The notes under the pieces were generated by a model. The model was not told the origin of the DNA and searched no databases. It saw only the letters and a list, made by a program, of their open reading frames with translations. Shown here piece by piece: positions 1 to 7,620 of a stretch of 64,000 nt of DNA. Both the position numbers and the translations under genes were made by a program. The stretch covers positions 372,001-436,000 of the forward strand of contig NZ_CP122458.1 of the NCBI RefSeq assembly GCF_032598905.1. The letters are read 5' to 3'. The DNA is from Streptomyces sp. 11x1. Lineage in GTDB: Bacteria; Actinomycetota; Actinomycetes; Streptomycetales; Streptomycetaceae. Numbering within the stretch: the first letter of the stretch is position 1; every line of letters starts with the position of its first letter.

Positions 1-305
1 CGGTGGGGCACGTCGAAGGCCGCCTCTTCGGCGCGGTAGAGCTGCTCGTAGTAGGCGGGCAGGCCACGTCCCCCGTACACCTCCTGCCAGTTGAGCGCGC
101 CCCACCCGTGGTCGTAGCGGGTGCGTTCCCACTCGTGGATGCGGGCGGTGTACTCGCGTTCCTGCTCCTCGGTCCAGTTCTCGAACACGGCGACGGAGTC
201 GGAGCCGCTGCCCCACGCTCCGCCGACGGCGCGCGGCCGGGCGACCGTGGTGAGCCACTGCCGGGCGTGCGCGCGGAACTCCTCGGGTTCCGGGACGGCG
301 CTCAT
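1..305 (-). CDS. Acyl-CoA dehydrogenase, N-terminal part (cut by window edge)
   Basis: The complement reads from an ATG at 305 into a protein starting MSAVPEPEEFRAHARQWL and containing WGALNWQEVYGGRGLP, the N-terminal helical domain typical of acyl-CoA dehydrogenases. About 101 residues are visible and the rest lies outside the window. A strong GGAGGAAGAG ribosome site precedes the ATG. It follows the thiolase by 18 bases on the same strand, so it is probably the fourth gene of the hydratase/OB-fold/thiolase operon. Steroid side-chain dehydrogenases often act as pairs, so it could partner the dehydrogenase at 3197-4366. That pairing is inference. Confidence 0.8.
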   Translation of the reverse strand, partial: MSAVPEPEEFRAHARQWLTTVARPRAVGGAWGSGSDSVAVFENWTEEQEREYTARIHEWERTRYDHGWGALNWQEVYGGRGLPAYYEQLYRAEEAAFDVPH

Positions 306-323
306 CTCTTCCTCCACCTCCAT

Positions 324-1469
324 TCAGCGGGACAGCACTGTGCACGCGCTCACGCCCGGGGCGCCGTACACATGGGTGAAGCCGATCCTGGGTTCGCCGG
401 GGACCTGGCGTTCGCCTGCCCGTCCGCGCAGTTGCTGGACGATCTCGTAGACCTGGCGCAGCCCGGAGGCACCGATGGGTTCGCCGTTGGCGATGCAGCC
501 ACCGTCGGTGTTGACCGGCAGGGTCCCACCGATCTCGGTGGCGCCGGAAGCGACCAGGCGCTCCTGCTCGCCGTCCTCGCAGAACCCGCACTCGGCCATG
601 TGCATGACCTCGGCGCCGCTCTCGGTGTCCTGCAGCTGGCAGACGTCGACGTCGCCGGGGCCGATCCCTGCTTCCTCGAAGGCGGCGGCCGAGGTATCAC
701 GGCTGACGCTGGTGAGCCGGCCTCCGGGGATCCAGGGGCTGAACACCTCGAACGAGCCGAAGCGCCGAGTGCGTACCGCCGCCGAGCGCAGGGCGACCGG
801 CGCGCCGTCCAAGGTGCGTGCCGCCTCGGGAGAGCACAGCACCAGGGCTGCCGCACCCGCTCCCGGGGAGCAGAACATGTAACGGGTCAGCGGGTCGCTG
901 ACCATGCCGGAGTCGAGGATCTCCTCGGCGGACACGGGTTTGCGCCGCCACGCCTCGGGGGTCAGACCACCGTTGCGGTACGCCTTCTCGGCGACCAGGG
1001 CGAGGGTCCGCGGCGTGATGCCGTGGTCGTGCATGTAGCGCTGGATCTTCATGCCGAAGAACTGGGTGGTGACCATCAGCCCGTCGCTGCCGTATTCCGC
1101 CCCCAGCCCCCAGTCCTCGGGTCTCGGGTCGAAGGCGCCGCGCGGGTGTTTGTCGAAGCCGACGGCGAGGACGACGTCCGCCATGCCGGAGCGGATCGCG
1201 TTCACGGCCGAGATCAGCGCGCTGCCGCCGGTGGCGCAGCCGTTCTTGACGTTGACGAACGGCAGTCCGGTGAAGCCGAGTTGGGCCACCAGGGTGTCGG
1301 CGAGACCGGCGTTGTCGCTGCCGCCGAACGCGGCCCGCACCCGCGACCACTCGATCCCGGCGTCCGACAGCGCGGCGTTCACCGCGGCGACGGCCAGTTG
1401 CCGGCCGCTGGCCTCCGACCGGCCGAACGGGGTGCGCCCGGCGCCGCAGATCAGGACGTCGGCAGTCAT
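324..1469 (-). CDS. SCP-x/lipid-transfer-type thiolase
   Basis: A 381-residue protein of the non-decarboxylating thiolase fold. The segment VKNGCATGGSALISAV near residue 78 carries the nucleophilic Cys context, and the C-terminal HVYGAPGVSACTVLS carries the second Cys motif. It would cleave a 3-ketoacyl-CoA. The Ltp2-type aldolases of steroid side-chain cleavage also look like SCP-x thiolases but lack the Cys; this protein keeps Cys, so thiolysis is more likely than retro-aldol cleavage. Its ATG overlaps the stop of the OB-fold gene (ATGA), implying translational coupling and probably a complex, as is usual for this thiolase/DUF35 pair. Confidence 0.85.
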   Translation of the reverse strand: MTADVLICGAGRTPFGRSEASGRQLAVAAVNAALSDAGIEWSRVRAAFGGSDNAGLADTLVAQLGFTGLPFVNVKNGCATGGSALISAVNAIRSGMADVVLAVGFDKHPRGAFDPRPEDWGLGAEYGSDGLMVTTQFFGMKIQRYMHDHGITPRTLALVAEKAYRNGGLTPEAWRRKPVSAEEILDSGMVSDPLTRYMFCSPGAGAAALVLCSPEAARTLDGAPVALRSAAVRTRRFGSFEVFSPWIPGGRLTSVSRDTSAAAFEEAGIGPGDVDVCQLQDTESGAEVMHMAECGFCEDGEQERLVASGATEIGGTLPVNTDGGCIANGEPIGASGLRQVYEIVQQLRGRAGERQVPGEPRIGFTHVYGAPGVSACTVLSR

Positions 1470-1852
1470 GAACCCTCCTCGCCCGGGGTCGTGGGCCTGG
1501 CCCGCGGGACGCCGTCGCCGGCCCTCACGGTGAGGGGCATCCCGATGCGGATGTCATCGAGGTCGTGGACATCGAGTACGGCCGCCACCCGCACGCCGTC
1601 CGCCAGCTCGACGTAGCCGAGGGCGAACGGCTCGAAGCCGCCGGGCGGAGCCTGGTAGGGCGGGGACTTGGGGGCGTACCGCTGCACCGTCCAGGTCCAC
1701 AGCCTGCCCGTACCCCGGAGGACCGCCGGATCGGCCGGCCCCCCGCAGCGGGGGCACGCGTCCTCCGCGGGGTAGGCCGTCACCGCGCAGCCGGAGCAGC
1801 GTGAGCCCTGGAGCCCGGCGGCGACGGTCGGACTCCGCGGGTCCGTGGCCAT
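1466..1852 (-). CDS. OB-fold/zinc-ribbon (DUF35) partner of the thiolase
   Basis: A 128-residue protein with an N-terminal rubredoxin-like zinc ribbon (CSGC then CPRCGG) followed by an OB-fold segment around LWTWTVQRYAPKSPP. DUF35 proteins bind acyl-CoA and are obligate partners of SCP-x-like thiolases and of MaoC-type hydratases. The chosen start MATDPRSP lies five bases after the hydratase stop; the open frame extends further upstream but that part runs antiparallel to nothing recognisable. The four-base overlap with the thiolase start supports a co-translated pair. Confidence 0.85.
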   Translation of the reverse strand: MATDPRSPTVAAGLQGSRCSGCAVTAYPAEDACPRCGGPADPAVLRGTGRLWTWTVQRYAPKSPPYQAPPGGFEPFALGYVELADGVRVAAVLDVHDLDDIRIGMPLTVRAGDGVPRARPTTPGEEGS

Positions 1853-1857
1853 CCGGA

Positions 1858-2646
1858 TCAGCGCCCCGTCCACTTGGGTTCGCGCTTCTCCAGGAACGCC
1901 GACACGCCTTCGTTCGCGTCCTCGGAGTTGAGGGCCACGCCCACGGCGAGGTGCTCCATCACCATCAGCGACTGGATGTCGGCGTCCAGGCTGCGGTCGA
2001 TCGTCATCTTCGTCAGCCACATCATGAAGGGGCTCTTGTCGATGAGGTCCCCGATGAAGGCATCGACCGTCTCGTCCAGCTTGTCGGCCGGCGCGGATTT
2101 GTTGATCAGTCCGAAGTCGACGGCCTCGACACCGGAGAGGAGCTTGCCGGTGAGCATCAGCTCCTTGGTCTTGCGTATGCCGATCATGCGCGGCACCCGG
2201 TAGATCGGGCCGGCCCCGCCGAACAGGGCGCGGCGGATGTGGAAGTCGCCGATCTTGGCGTCGTCCGCGGAGATGGCGAAGTCACAGGAGATCATGATTT
2301 CGAAACCGCCGGCGGTGACGTAGCCCTCCAGGACCGCGACCGAGGGGGTCTTCATGGAGTAGAGGCGGTCGCAGACCTTCGCGGACTTCACCGCGACGTC
2401 GATCGCGTTGGACTTACCGACGTACTCCGCCTTCAGGCTGTCGAGGTCGAAGCCCGAACAGAAGGTGCCGCCGCGGCCGCGAACCACCAGTACGCGCAGC
2501 TCGGGGTCCTCGTCGACCTCGGTGATGATCTCGTCGAGCCGGTCCAGGATCGGCACGGTGACGCAGTTCTTCTTCCACGGGCGGTTGAGCCACACACGGG
2601 CGACGTTGCCGTCACGCTCGAACTGGATCTCGTCTTCCACTGCCAT
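1858..2646 (-). CDS. Enoyl-CoA hydratase/isomerase family protein
   Basis: A 262-residue crotonase-fold protein. The oxyanion-hole segment RGRGGTFCSGFDLDSL and the second loop EGYVTAGGFEIMISCDFAISAD are visible. The usual catalytic Glu pair is not obvious, so hydration, isomerisation or a related crotonase reaction are all possible. The start is the ATG at 2646, with GGAGG five bases upstream; the in-frame TTG at 2658 overlaps that ribosome site and is less likely. It is the first gene of the operon running down to position 1. An operator-like motif lies 13 bases upstream. Confidence 0.85.
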   Translation of the reverse strand: MAVEDEIQFERDGNVARVWLNRPWKKNCVTVPILDRLDEIITEVDEDPELRVLVVRGRGGTFCSGFDLDSLKAEYVGKSNAIDVAVKSAKVCDRLYSMKTPSVAVLEGYVTAGGFEIMISCDFAISADDAKIGDFHIRRALFGGAGPIYRVPRMIGIRKTKELMLTGKLLSGVEAVDFGLINKSAPADKLDETVDAFIGDLIDKSPFMMWLTKMTIDRSLDADIQSLMVMEHLAVGVALNSEDANEGVSAFLEKREPKWTGR

Positions 2647-2658
2647 CCCAGCCTCCAA

Positions 2659-2675
2659 ATTGAACTGAATTCACT
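2659..2675. promoter_or_regulatory. Island operator-like motif, copy 1
   Basis: AATTGAACTGAATTCAC contains a full match to the consensus TGAACTSAATTCA seen at other promoters of the island. It sits just upstream of the hydratase ribosome site and would block or shape transcription of the hydratase operon. Assignment to the TetR protein at 15182 is inference. Confidence 0.6.
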
Positions 2676-2779
2676 ACGAGTCTGCGAGGGTGAAGGTGCG
2701 CTGTCAACCCTTCGATCGAGACAGGTTCAGATGTGAAAGCCACCATGGGACAGCGGCGGAACACTTCCACCAAGTGATC

Positions 2780-2796
2780 GAACCGAACTTAATTCA
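2780..2796. promoter_or_regulatory. Island operator-like motif, copy 2
   Basis: GAACCGAACTTAATTCAG differs from the consensus TGAACTSAATTCA at two positions. It lies between the hydratase operon and the decayed flavin oxidoreductase remnant, where it may be a relic of that gene's neighbourhood or a second site for the hydratase promoter. Confidence 0.45.
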
Positions 2797-2849
2797 GACC
2801 AAAAGGGCAAGGAACGCACCTACTTCGGTTCACTTCGCCTGGGCGCTTC

Positions 2850-3175
2850 GTCCCTCCGGTGGTCCAGGCGCCCGAGCGGCTCGCGGATAGGACATCGACT
2901 GCGGCATGGAGCTCCGCCGCGCCCACCCGTCGAACCCCCTGCCGCAGCGTCGACTCGGGGGCCACGGCGGTGCCTCCGGTGATCACCATGATGGCGTGCG
3001 CCGCCCCGGGCCGGTCGCCGCCAGGAGGCCGCGTCGGTCTCGGTGGGGGCACCGTCGCTGACGGCGGTGGTGGTGGTGTGGGTGGTGGCCGAGGCGGTCG
3101 CGGAGGGTGAGACCGTCGAGTGCGAAGGGTGCGGTGAGGCGAGTGAGGGCCCGGGTCTGGCGCCATACGGCTTTC
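2850..3175 (-). pseudogene. Remnant of old-yellow-enzyme-type NADH:flavin oxidoreductase (N-terminal part)
   Basis: One complement frame reads LTRLTAPFALDGLTLRDR, which fits the start of old-yellow-enzyme proteins (PF-L-GL-LRNR). After a frame change it continues SDGAPTETDAASWRRPARGG, then HAIMVITGGTAVAPES, the order expected for the first 70 residues of that family. No frame is open through the whole stretch and nothing resembling the remaining 300 residues follows. I read it as a truncated, frameshifted gene. It would once have supplied an ene-reductase to the island. The family call rests on motif memory only. Confidence 0.45.
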
Positions 3176-3196
3176 TTCGCCGTCCTCCTCGCCCGT

Positions 3197-4366
3197 TCAG
3201 GCGGCGGAGCGGGCGCCCAGACCGATGAGCCCGGCGAGTCGGGCCCGATGCCCGTCCGTCGTGCCGAACAGCACCTCGCTGCTACGTGCGCGGCGCACAT
3301 ACAGATGGGCCGGGTGCTCCCAGGTGAAGCCGATGCCACCGTGCAGTTGGACGTATTCGGCCGTGGCCAGGCGGAAAGTCTCGGAGCAGACCACGGCGGC
3401 GGCGCAGCAGGCCACCGGCAGTTGCTGCGGGGCAACGGCGGCGCAGGCAGTCGCGTGTGCCGACGCCGAGCGTGCCGCCTCCAGCGCGACCAGCACATCG
3501 GCCAGCCGGTGCTTGACAGCCTGGAAGGAACCGATGGGGCGCCCGAACTGGTGGCGCTGCGCGACGAATTCGACCGTGGCGTCCAGCGCGTGTCCGCTGC
3601 CGCCGACCTGTTCGGCCGCCAGCGCGGCCCGCCCGGTGTCGAGAGTCGCCGAGACCGCGCCTTCGGCGCCCTCCACCGTCCCCACGGCGATGGCCGGGGC
3701 GCCTCGGAATTCCACCAGCGCCTGGCGGCGCGTCTCGTCCAGGACACGGCGCGGAGTCCGCCGACAGGTGTCCGGGGCGGGCTCACAGGCGAACAACCGC
3801 GGTCCGACCGGAGTTTGTGCCCGTACCAGGATCAGGTCCGCGCCCGCCCCGTCGAGCACGAAGTCCGCCCGGCCCCGCAGCAGCCAGCCCGATCCACCCT
3901 TCTCGGCGATGACGCCTAGCTCGTCGGTCTCGGGATTCACGGGCTTGTCGGCGTCGAACGCGGCCACGGTCGCGGTGAGCGTGCCGTCGGCGATCCGCGG
4001 CAGGTAGCGCTCGCAGGCCATGGGGTCGCCGCTGTACAGCAGGGCGTGAGCAGCGAGGACCACCGTGGGCAGGAGCGGCGCGCAGTACAGGGCGCGCCCG
4101 GATTCCTCCAGGGCGACGGCGAGTTCGGCGAACGTGAAGCCCGACCCGCCGTACGCCTCCGGAACGGCCAGCCCGTGGACCCCGATCTCGCCCGCGAGGC
4201 GCCTCCAGAGCACTTCGTCGTATCCGCGCGGGGTGGCCAGCTGCTTGCGGACATCCTCGGCACCACTCGCCTCGGTGTGGAAGTCCCGCAGCACGGCGCG
4301 CAGTTGCCGCTGTTCGTCGGTTTCGGACAGCGACTGGGGGTCGATCTCGGGATGACGACGACGCAT
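3197..4366 (-). CDS. Acyl-CoA dehydrogenase
   Basis: A 389-residue protein of normal family length. The C-terminal domain shows QRHQFGRPIGSFQAVKHRLAD, with the FAD-contacting Arg and Gln, and the late motif QLHGGIGFTWEHPAHLYVRRA. It would introduce a 2,3-double bond into an acyl-CoA and pass electrons to ETF. The start is the ATG at 4366 with AGGAG five bases upstream; a GTG two codons earlier overlaps that site. The N-terminal domain is loosely conserved, as in the half-type dehydrogenases that form alpha2-beta2 complexes on steroid side chains. It is transcribed alone, from a promoter bearing operator copy 3. Confidence 0.85.
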   Translation of the reverse strand: MRRRHPEIDPQSLSETDEQRQLRAVLRDFHTEASGAEDVRKQLATPRGYDEVLWRRLAGEIGVHGLAVPEAYGGSGFTFAELAVALEESGRALYCAPLLPTVVLAAHALLYSGDPMACERYLPRIADGTLTATVAAFDADKPVNPETDELGVIAEKGGSGWLLRGRADFVLDGAGADLILVRAQTPVGPRLFACEPAPDTCRRTPRRVLDETRRQALVEFRGAPAIAVGTVEGAEGAVSATLDTGRAALAAEQVGGSGHALDATVEFVAQRHQFGRPIGSFQAVKHRLADVLVALEAARSASAHATACAAVAPQQLPVACCAAAVVCSETFRLATAEYVQLHGGIGFTWEHPAHLYVRRARSSEVLFGTTDGHRARLAGLIGLGARSAA

Positions 4367-4380
4367 GGGCACTCCTCACA

Positions 4381-4400
4381 AAACTGAACTCAATTCACTT
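4381..4400. promoter_or_regulatory. Island operator-like motif, copy 3
   Basis: AAACTGAACTCAATTCACTT contains TGAACTCAATTCA, a perfect consensus match, 14 bases upstream of the acyl-CoA dehydrogenase start and downstream of the SDR gene. Confidence 0.6.
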
Positions 4401-4454
4401 ACCGTAGATACAGGACTCCGGCCGGGCAAGGCCTGCGCACGAGTTGATTTCCGC

Positions 4455-5255
4455 TCAGGCGGTGAACCGGCCGCCGTTGGCGAGCAGCACCGCGCCGACG
4501 AGGTTCACCGCGGCATCGCTCGCGAGGAAGAGAGCGATGTCGGCGATCTCCTCCGGTGTCGCGTACGGGCGCACCCGCGGGTCGGCGAAACCGGCTCGCA
4601 GCACCTCGGGCGTGCGCGCCGCCATCCCCGTCTCCGTCGGCCCCGGAGCCACCACGTTCACGCGGATCCCGGACGCGACGACCTCCTTGGCCACGGCCTG
4701 AGCCAGTGCGTGCACACCCGCCTTGGAGGCGGCGTAGTGGGGATATCCGACGGGGGTGTCGAAGGCCGCCGACGAGCCGATCACCACGATCACCCCGGCC
4801 CCGAAGGGCCGCATGACCCGCACCGCGGCGCGCAGCACATGGAACGTACCGTCCAGGTTGACCCGCATGACGCGCCGCCAGGAGGCGTCGTCGAGGGAAT
4901 CGGTCATCTCGACGGGCCGCCCCTCGACCAGGGCGGCCGCGATGCGCTCCTTGGCCTCGGGGTCGTCGACTCCGGCCGCGTGCACCAGGACGTCGAGCCG
5001 TCCGTGCCGGTGCAGCAGGTCCTGGACGGCGGCGTCGACGCCCGCCGCGTCCGCCACGTCGAGTTCGACCGCCTCCGCGGCGGGCAGTTCCTTGGCGACG
5101 GCCGCGGCGCCCTCGCCGTTCACGTCGGCCAGGACGACGGTCCGCGCCCCTTCCGCGGCCAGTTGCCGTGCGACCGCCGCACCCATGCCGGAGCCGGCGC
5201 CTGTCACCATCGCGACCTTGTCCGCGAACCTTTCCGTCCGTGCGTCTGTGCGCAT
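4455..5255 (-). CDS. Short-chain dehydrogenase/reductase
   Basis: A 266-residue classical SDR. The cofactor loop VTGAGSGMGAAVARQLA lies near residue 19, HAAGVD replaces the usual NNAG, and the catalytic Ser-Tyr-Lys are in IGSSAAFDTPVGYPHYAASKAG. It would oxidise or reduce a secondary alcohol/ketone with NAD(P). The start MRTDART at 5255 has GGAGG eight bases upstream; an upstream in-frame start adds eleven unlikely residues. It is divergent from the alcohol dehydrogenase at 5356, and the shared 100-base gap carries operator copy 4. An insert of about 20 residues before the NLDGTF motif is longer than usual. Confidence 0.85.
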   Translation of the reverse strand: MRTDARTERFADKVAMVTGAGSGMGAAVARQLAAEGARTVVLADVNGEGAAAVAKELPAAEAVELDVADAAGVDAAVQDLLHRHGRLDVLVHAAGVDDPEAKERIAAALVEGRPVEMTDSLDDASWRRVMRVNLDGTFHVLRAAVRVMRPFGAGVIVVIGSSAAFDTPVGYPHYAASKAGVHALAQAVAKEVVASGIRVNVVAPGPTETGMAARTPEVLRAGFADPRVRPYATPEEIADIALFLASDAAVNLVGAVLLANGGRFTA

Positions 5256-5291
5256 CAGCCGATCCTCCCTCGCTGCCACTTTCCACACCCT

Positions 5292-5308
5292 ATTGAACTG
5301 ACTTCACC
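5292..5308. promoter_or_regulatory. Island operator-like motif, copy 4
   Basis: ATTGAACTGACTTCACC matches the consensus at twelve of thirteen positions. It sits in the middle of the divergent promoter region between the SDR (4455-5255) and the zinc alcohol dehydrogenase (5356), so a single bound repressor could control both. Confidence 0.6.
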
Positions 5309-5355
5309 TCTGTTACCGTGGCAGCCGCGGGCTGACAAGACCTGGGACGGTGAAG

Positions 5356-6396
5356 ATGAGGGCACTGCGACTGACGGCGTGGGGCGAGCCCCCGACACAG
5401 ACCGAGGTCGAGCGGCCAGTCCCCCACGGCGCCGAGGTACTCGTGCGCGTCGAAGCCACCGGGCTGTGCCACTCCGACCTGCACGTCATCGACGCGGCTG
5501 CGGGAGCACTCCCTTACCGGCTGCCGTTCACTCTCGGCCACGAGGTCGCGGGGCGGACCACGGCCCTGGGACCCGACGCCGACGGGCTCGCGGTCGGCGA
5601 CCGCGTGGTGCTGTACGGACCGTGGGGTTGCGGCGCCTGCGACCGTTGCGCCGCGGGCCGGGACAACTACTGCGACCGGCGCGGAGCCCTCGCCTGGCAC
5701 GGCGCGGGGCTGGGCCGGGACGGCGGAATGGCCGAGTACGTGCTCGTCCCCTCCGCCCGCCATCTGGTGCCGATCGGCGACCTGTCGGCCGATCAGGCGG
5801 CTCCGCTCTCCGACGCGGGCCTGACGCCTTATCACGCCGTGGCCGGTCTGCGGCACACGCTCGGGAAGGGCACCACCACCGCCGTCATCGGTGTCGGCGG
5901 GCTCGGTCACCTGGCTGTACAGATCCTCCGCGCGACCACCCCCAGCCGTGTACTGGCCGTCGACGTCCGGGAGGAGGCTCTGGCTCTCGCGGACCGCTCC
6001 GGCGCGGACTTCGGCACTCTGCTGCGGACGGACACCGCGGGGGTCCTGCGGAAGCGGAGTGGTGGCGCGGGAGCGGACGCCGTGCTCGACTTCGTCGGCA
6101 CCACCGAGACGCTGGAACTCGCGACCGGCATTCTGCGCCCGGGTGGTGAACTGGCCGTCGTCGGCAGCGGCGGCGGCCGGCTGACGGTCTCCAAGCCGGG
6201 TGCTCTTCCACCGGGCTTCAGACTCTCGCTGCCCTTCTGGGGGACCCGCCCCGAGCTCGCCGAGGTCGTGGCGCTGGCCCGCTCGGGGGCGATCCGTGTC
6301 GAGACGGAGCCGTTCCCGCTGTCCGCCGCACCAGAAGCGATCGGCCGGCTGCGTGGGGGCCGGGTGCGGGGGCGGGCCGTACTCGTCCCCGACTGA
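5356..6396 (+). CDS. Zinc-dependent alcohol dehydrogenase (MDR family)
   Basis: A 346-residue medium-chain dehydrogenase. Catalytic zinc ligands are visible in GLCHSDLH and LGHEVAG, the four-Cys structural zinc loop is GCGACDRCAAGRDNYC, and the Rossmann motif is IGVGGLGHLAVQIL. It would interconvert an alcohol and an aldehyde or ketone using NAD. The ATG at 5356 is preferred to the GTG at 5350 because MRALRLTAWG is the usual family start. It is divergent from the SDR and is followed 100 bases later by a second SDR on the same strand. Confidence 0.88.
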   Translation: MRALRLTAWGEPPTQTEVERPVPHGAEVLVRVEATGLCHSDLHVIDAAAGALPYRLPFTLGHEVAGRTTALGPDADGLAVGDRVVLYGPWGCGACDRCAAGRDNYCDRRGALAWHGAGLGRDGGMAEYVLVPSARHLVPIGDLSADQAAPLSDAGLTPYHAVAGLRHTLGKGTTTAVIGVGGLGHLAVQILRATTPSRVLAVDVREEALALADRSGADFGTLLRTDTAGVLRKRSGGAGADAVLDFVGTTETLELATGILRPGGELAVVGSGGGRLTVSKPGALPPGFRLSLPFWGTRPELAEVVALARSGAIRVETEPFPLSAAPEAIGRLRGGRVRGRAVLVPD

Positions 6397-6498
6397 CCGC
6401 GTTCACCGGCAGGTCGGTGACCACGGGCGACCACAGGCAGCGTGCTGACCACAGGCAGGTGGTGACCTCTGACCACGCATACAGAAGGGAAGCTCGGG

Positions 6499-7266
6499 AT
6501 GCGCTTCGACGGAAGAGTCGCGATCGTCACCGGCGGCGCCCGGGGTCTGGGCGCCTCACATGTGCGCGGGCTGGCCGCGGAAGGCGCCAGGGTCGCTGTC
6601 TGCGACCTGCTGGACGACGAGGGAAAGGCCCTGGCCGAGGAAGTCCCCCACGCGCGGTACTGCCGCCTGGACGTCACCGATGAAGAGGCGTGGATGTCCG
6701 TCGTCCGCACCGTCGAGGACACCTTGGGCCCCGTGGACGTCCTGGTCAACAACGCGGGGATCGTTCACTTCGGCGGCGTGGAACAGCAGACGCCCGTGCA
6801 CTTCCGCCGGATCGTCGACGTCAACCTGGTGGGTGCCTTCCTCGGTATGCACACCGTCCTCCCCGGCATGCGTGGCCGCGGCCACGGAGCGGTCGTCAAC
6901 ATCTCCTCGGCCGCCGGCCTCATGGGTTTCGCCGACGGCATCGGCTATGTGGCGAGCAAGTGGGGGGTGCGGGGGATGACCAAGGCCGCCGCTCTGGACA
7001 TGGCGGGCACCGGGGTGCGCGTCAACTCCGTGCATCCGGGCGTGATCCGCACGCCCATGGGTGGGAGCGCCTCGCCCGAACTGTTCGCCAGTCAGCCCGT
7101 ACCGCGTATCGGGGAGCCCGAGGAGGTCACCCGCGTGGTGCTCTTCCTGGCGAGCGACGACGCCTCCTACACCACGGGCGGCGAGTTCCTCGTCGACGGC
7201 GGCCAGACCATCGGCCACGTCGGTCACGCTCACGCGACGGCGGAGCAGCAGGGCTTGGTCAGGTAG
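6499..7266 (+). CDS. SDR resembling 3-alpha,20-beta-hydroxysteroid dehydrogenase
   Basis: A 255-residue SDR with VTGGARGLGASHVRG, NNAGIVHF, ISSAAGLMG and the catalytic YVASKWGVRG. The length and the runs VNISSAAGLMG and SKWGVRG match my memory of the Streptomyces 3-alpha,20-beta-hydroxysteroid dehydrogenase, so a steroid-like alcohol is a plausible substrate. That is an inference from remembered sequence. The ATG at 6499 follows GAAGGGAAGCTCGGG. It is probably co-transcribed with the alcohol dehydrogenase upstream and the flavoprotein remnant 37 bases downstream. Confidence 0.87.
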   Translation: MRFDGRVAIVTGGARGLGASHVRGLAAEGARVAVCDLLDDEGKALAEEVPHARYCRLDVTDEEAWMSVVRTVEDTLGPVDVLVNNAGIVHFGGVEQQTPVHFRRIVDVNLVGAFLGMHTVLPGMRGRGHGAVVNISSAAGLMGFADGIGYVASKWGVRGMTKAAALDMAGTGVRVNSVHPGVIRTPMGGSASPELFASQPVPRIGEPEEVTRVVLFLASDDASYTTGGEFLVDGGQTIGHVGHAHATAEQQGLVR

Positions 7267-7303
7267 GTATCAGTGCTGGTACATCGCGGTGAGGAAGAGT
7301 CGA

Positions 7304-7465
7304 GTGCGAGTGTCGGACCACCGAACGGTCGACCTGCTCGTCATCGGGGCGGGAATGGCCGGCCTGACAGACGGCATCGCGTCGGCCCTGGTGTTCGGAG
7401 TCACCGCGGCCGACAGCGCGACGCTTCGCGCCGCGCCCCACCGGCGGGGGGCCGCGGCCGACTGA
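7304..7465 (+). pseudogene. Internally deleted FAD-binding dehydrogenase (KstD/fumarate-reductase-like)
   Basis: A 53-residue frame opens VRVSDHRTVDLLVIGAGMAGLTDG, a clear FAD-binding N terminus, and then passes directly into GIASALVFGVTAADSATL, which resembles the C-terminal motif of the same flavoprotein family. Around 400 to 450 residues between these ends are missing, with the frame kept. The starting GTG at 7304 follows GAGGAAGAGTC, so the ribosome site survives. 3-Ketosteroid dehydrogenases belong to this family, which fits the island. The remnant cannot bind flavin properly and is taken as non-functional. Confidence 0.7.
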
Positions 7466-7548
7466 CTGTCAGTGGCCAGGCCGTCGGCGGCGCGACGGTC
7501 GAAGTACACGAACGCCTACCGGAGTGCAGGCTCCGGCTCCGCCAAGCG

Positions 7549-7564
7549 CCTGAACTCACTTCGC
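7549..7564. promoter_or_regulatory. Island operator-like motif, copy 5
   Basis: CCTGAACTCACTTCGC contains TGAACTCACTTCG, two mismatches from the consensus, 57 bases upstream of the CurA-like reductase start. Confidence 0.45.
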
Positions 7565-7620
7565 CAACCAATCGGCTGCCAACGCACCCGCCCTTGGGTT
7601 CGTGAGCCCAGAGGTCGACC

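Noticed and set aside
2983..3786. Long minus-strand frame overlapping the acyl-CoA dehydrogenase
   Set aside because: Most of it is a shadow of the dehydrogenase in another frame. Only its last part carries the flavin oxidoreductase fragment reported as a pseudogene.
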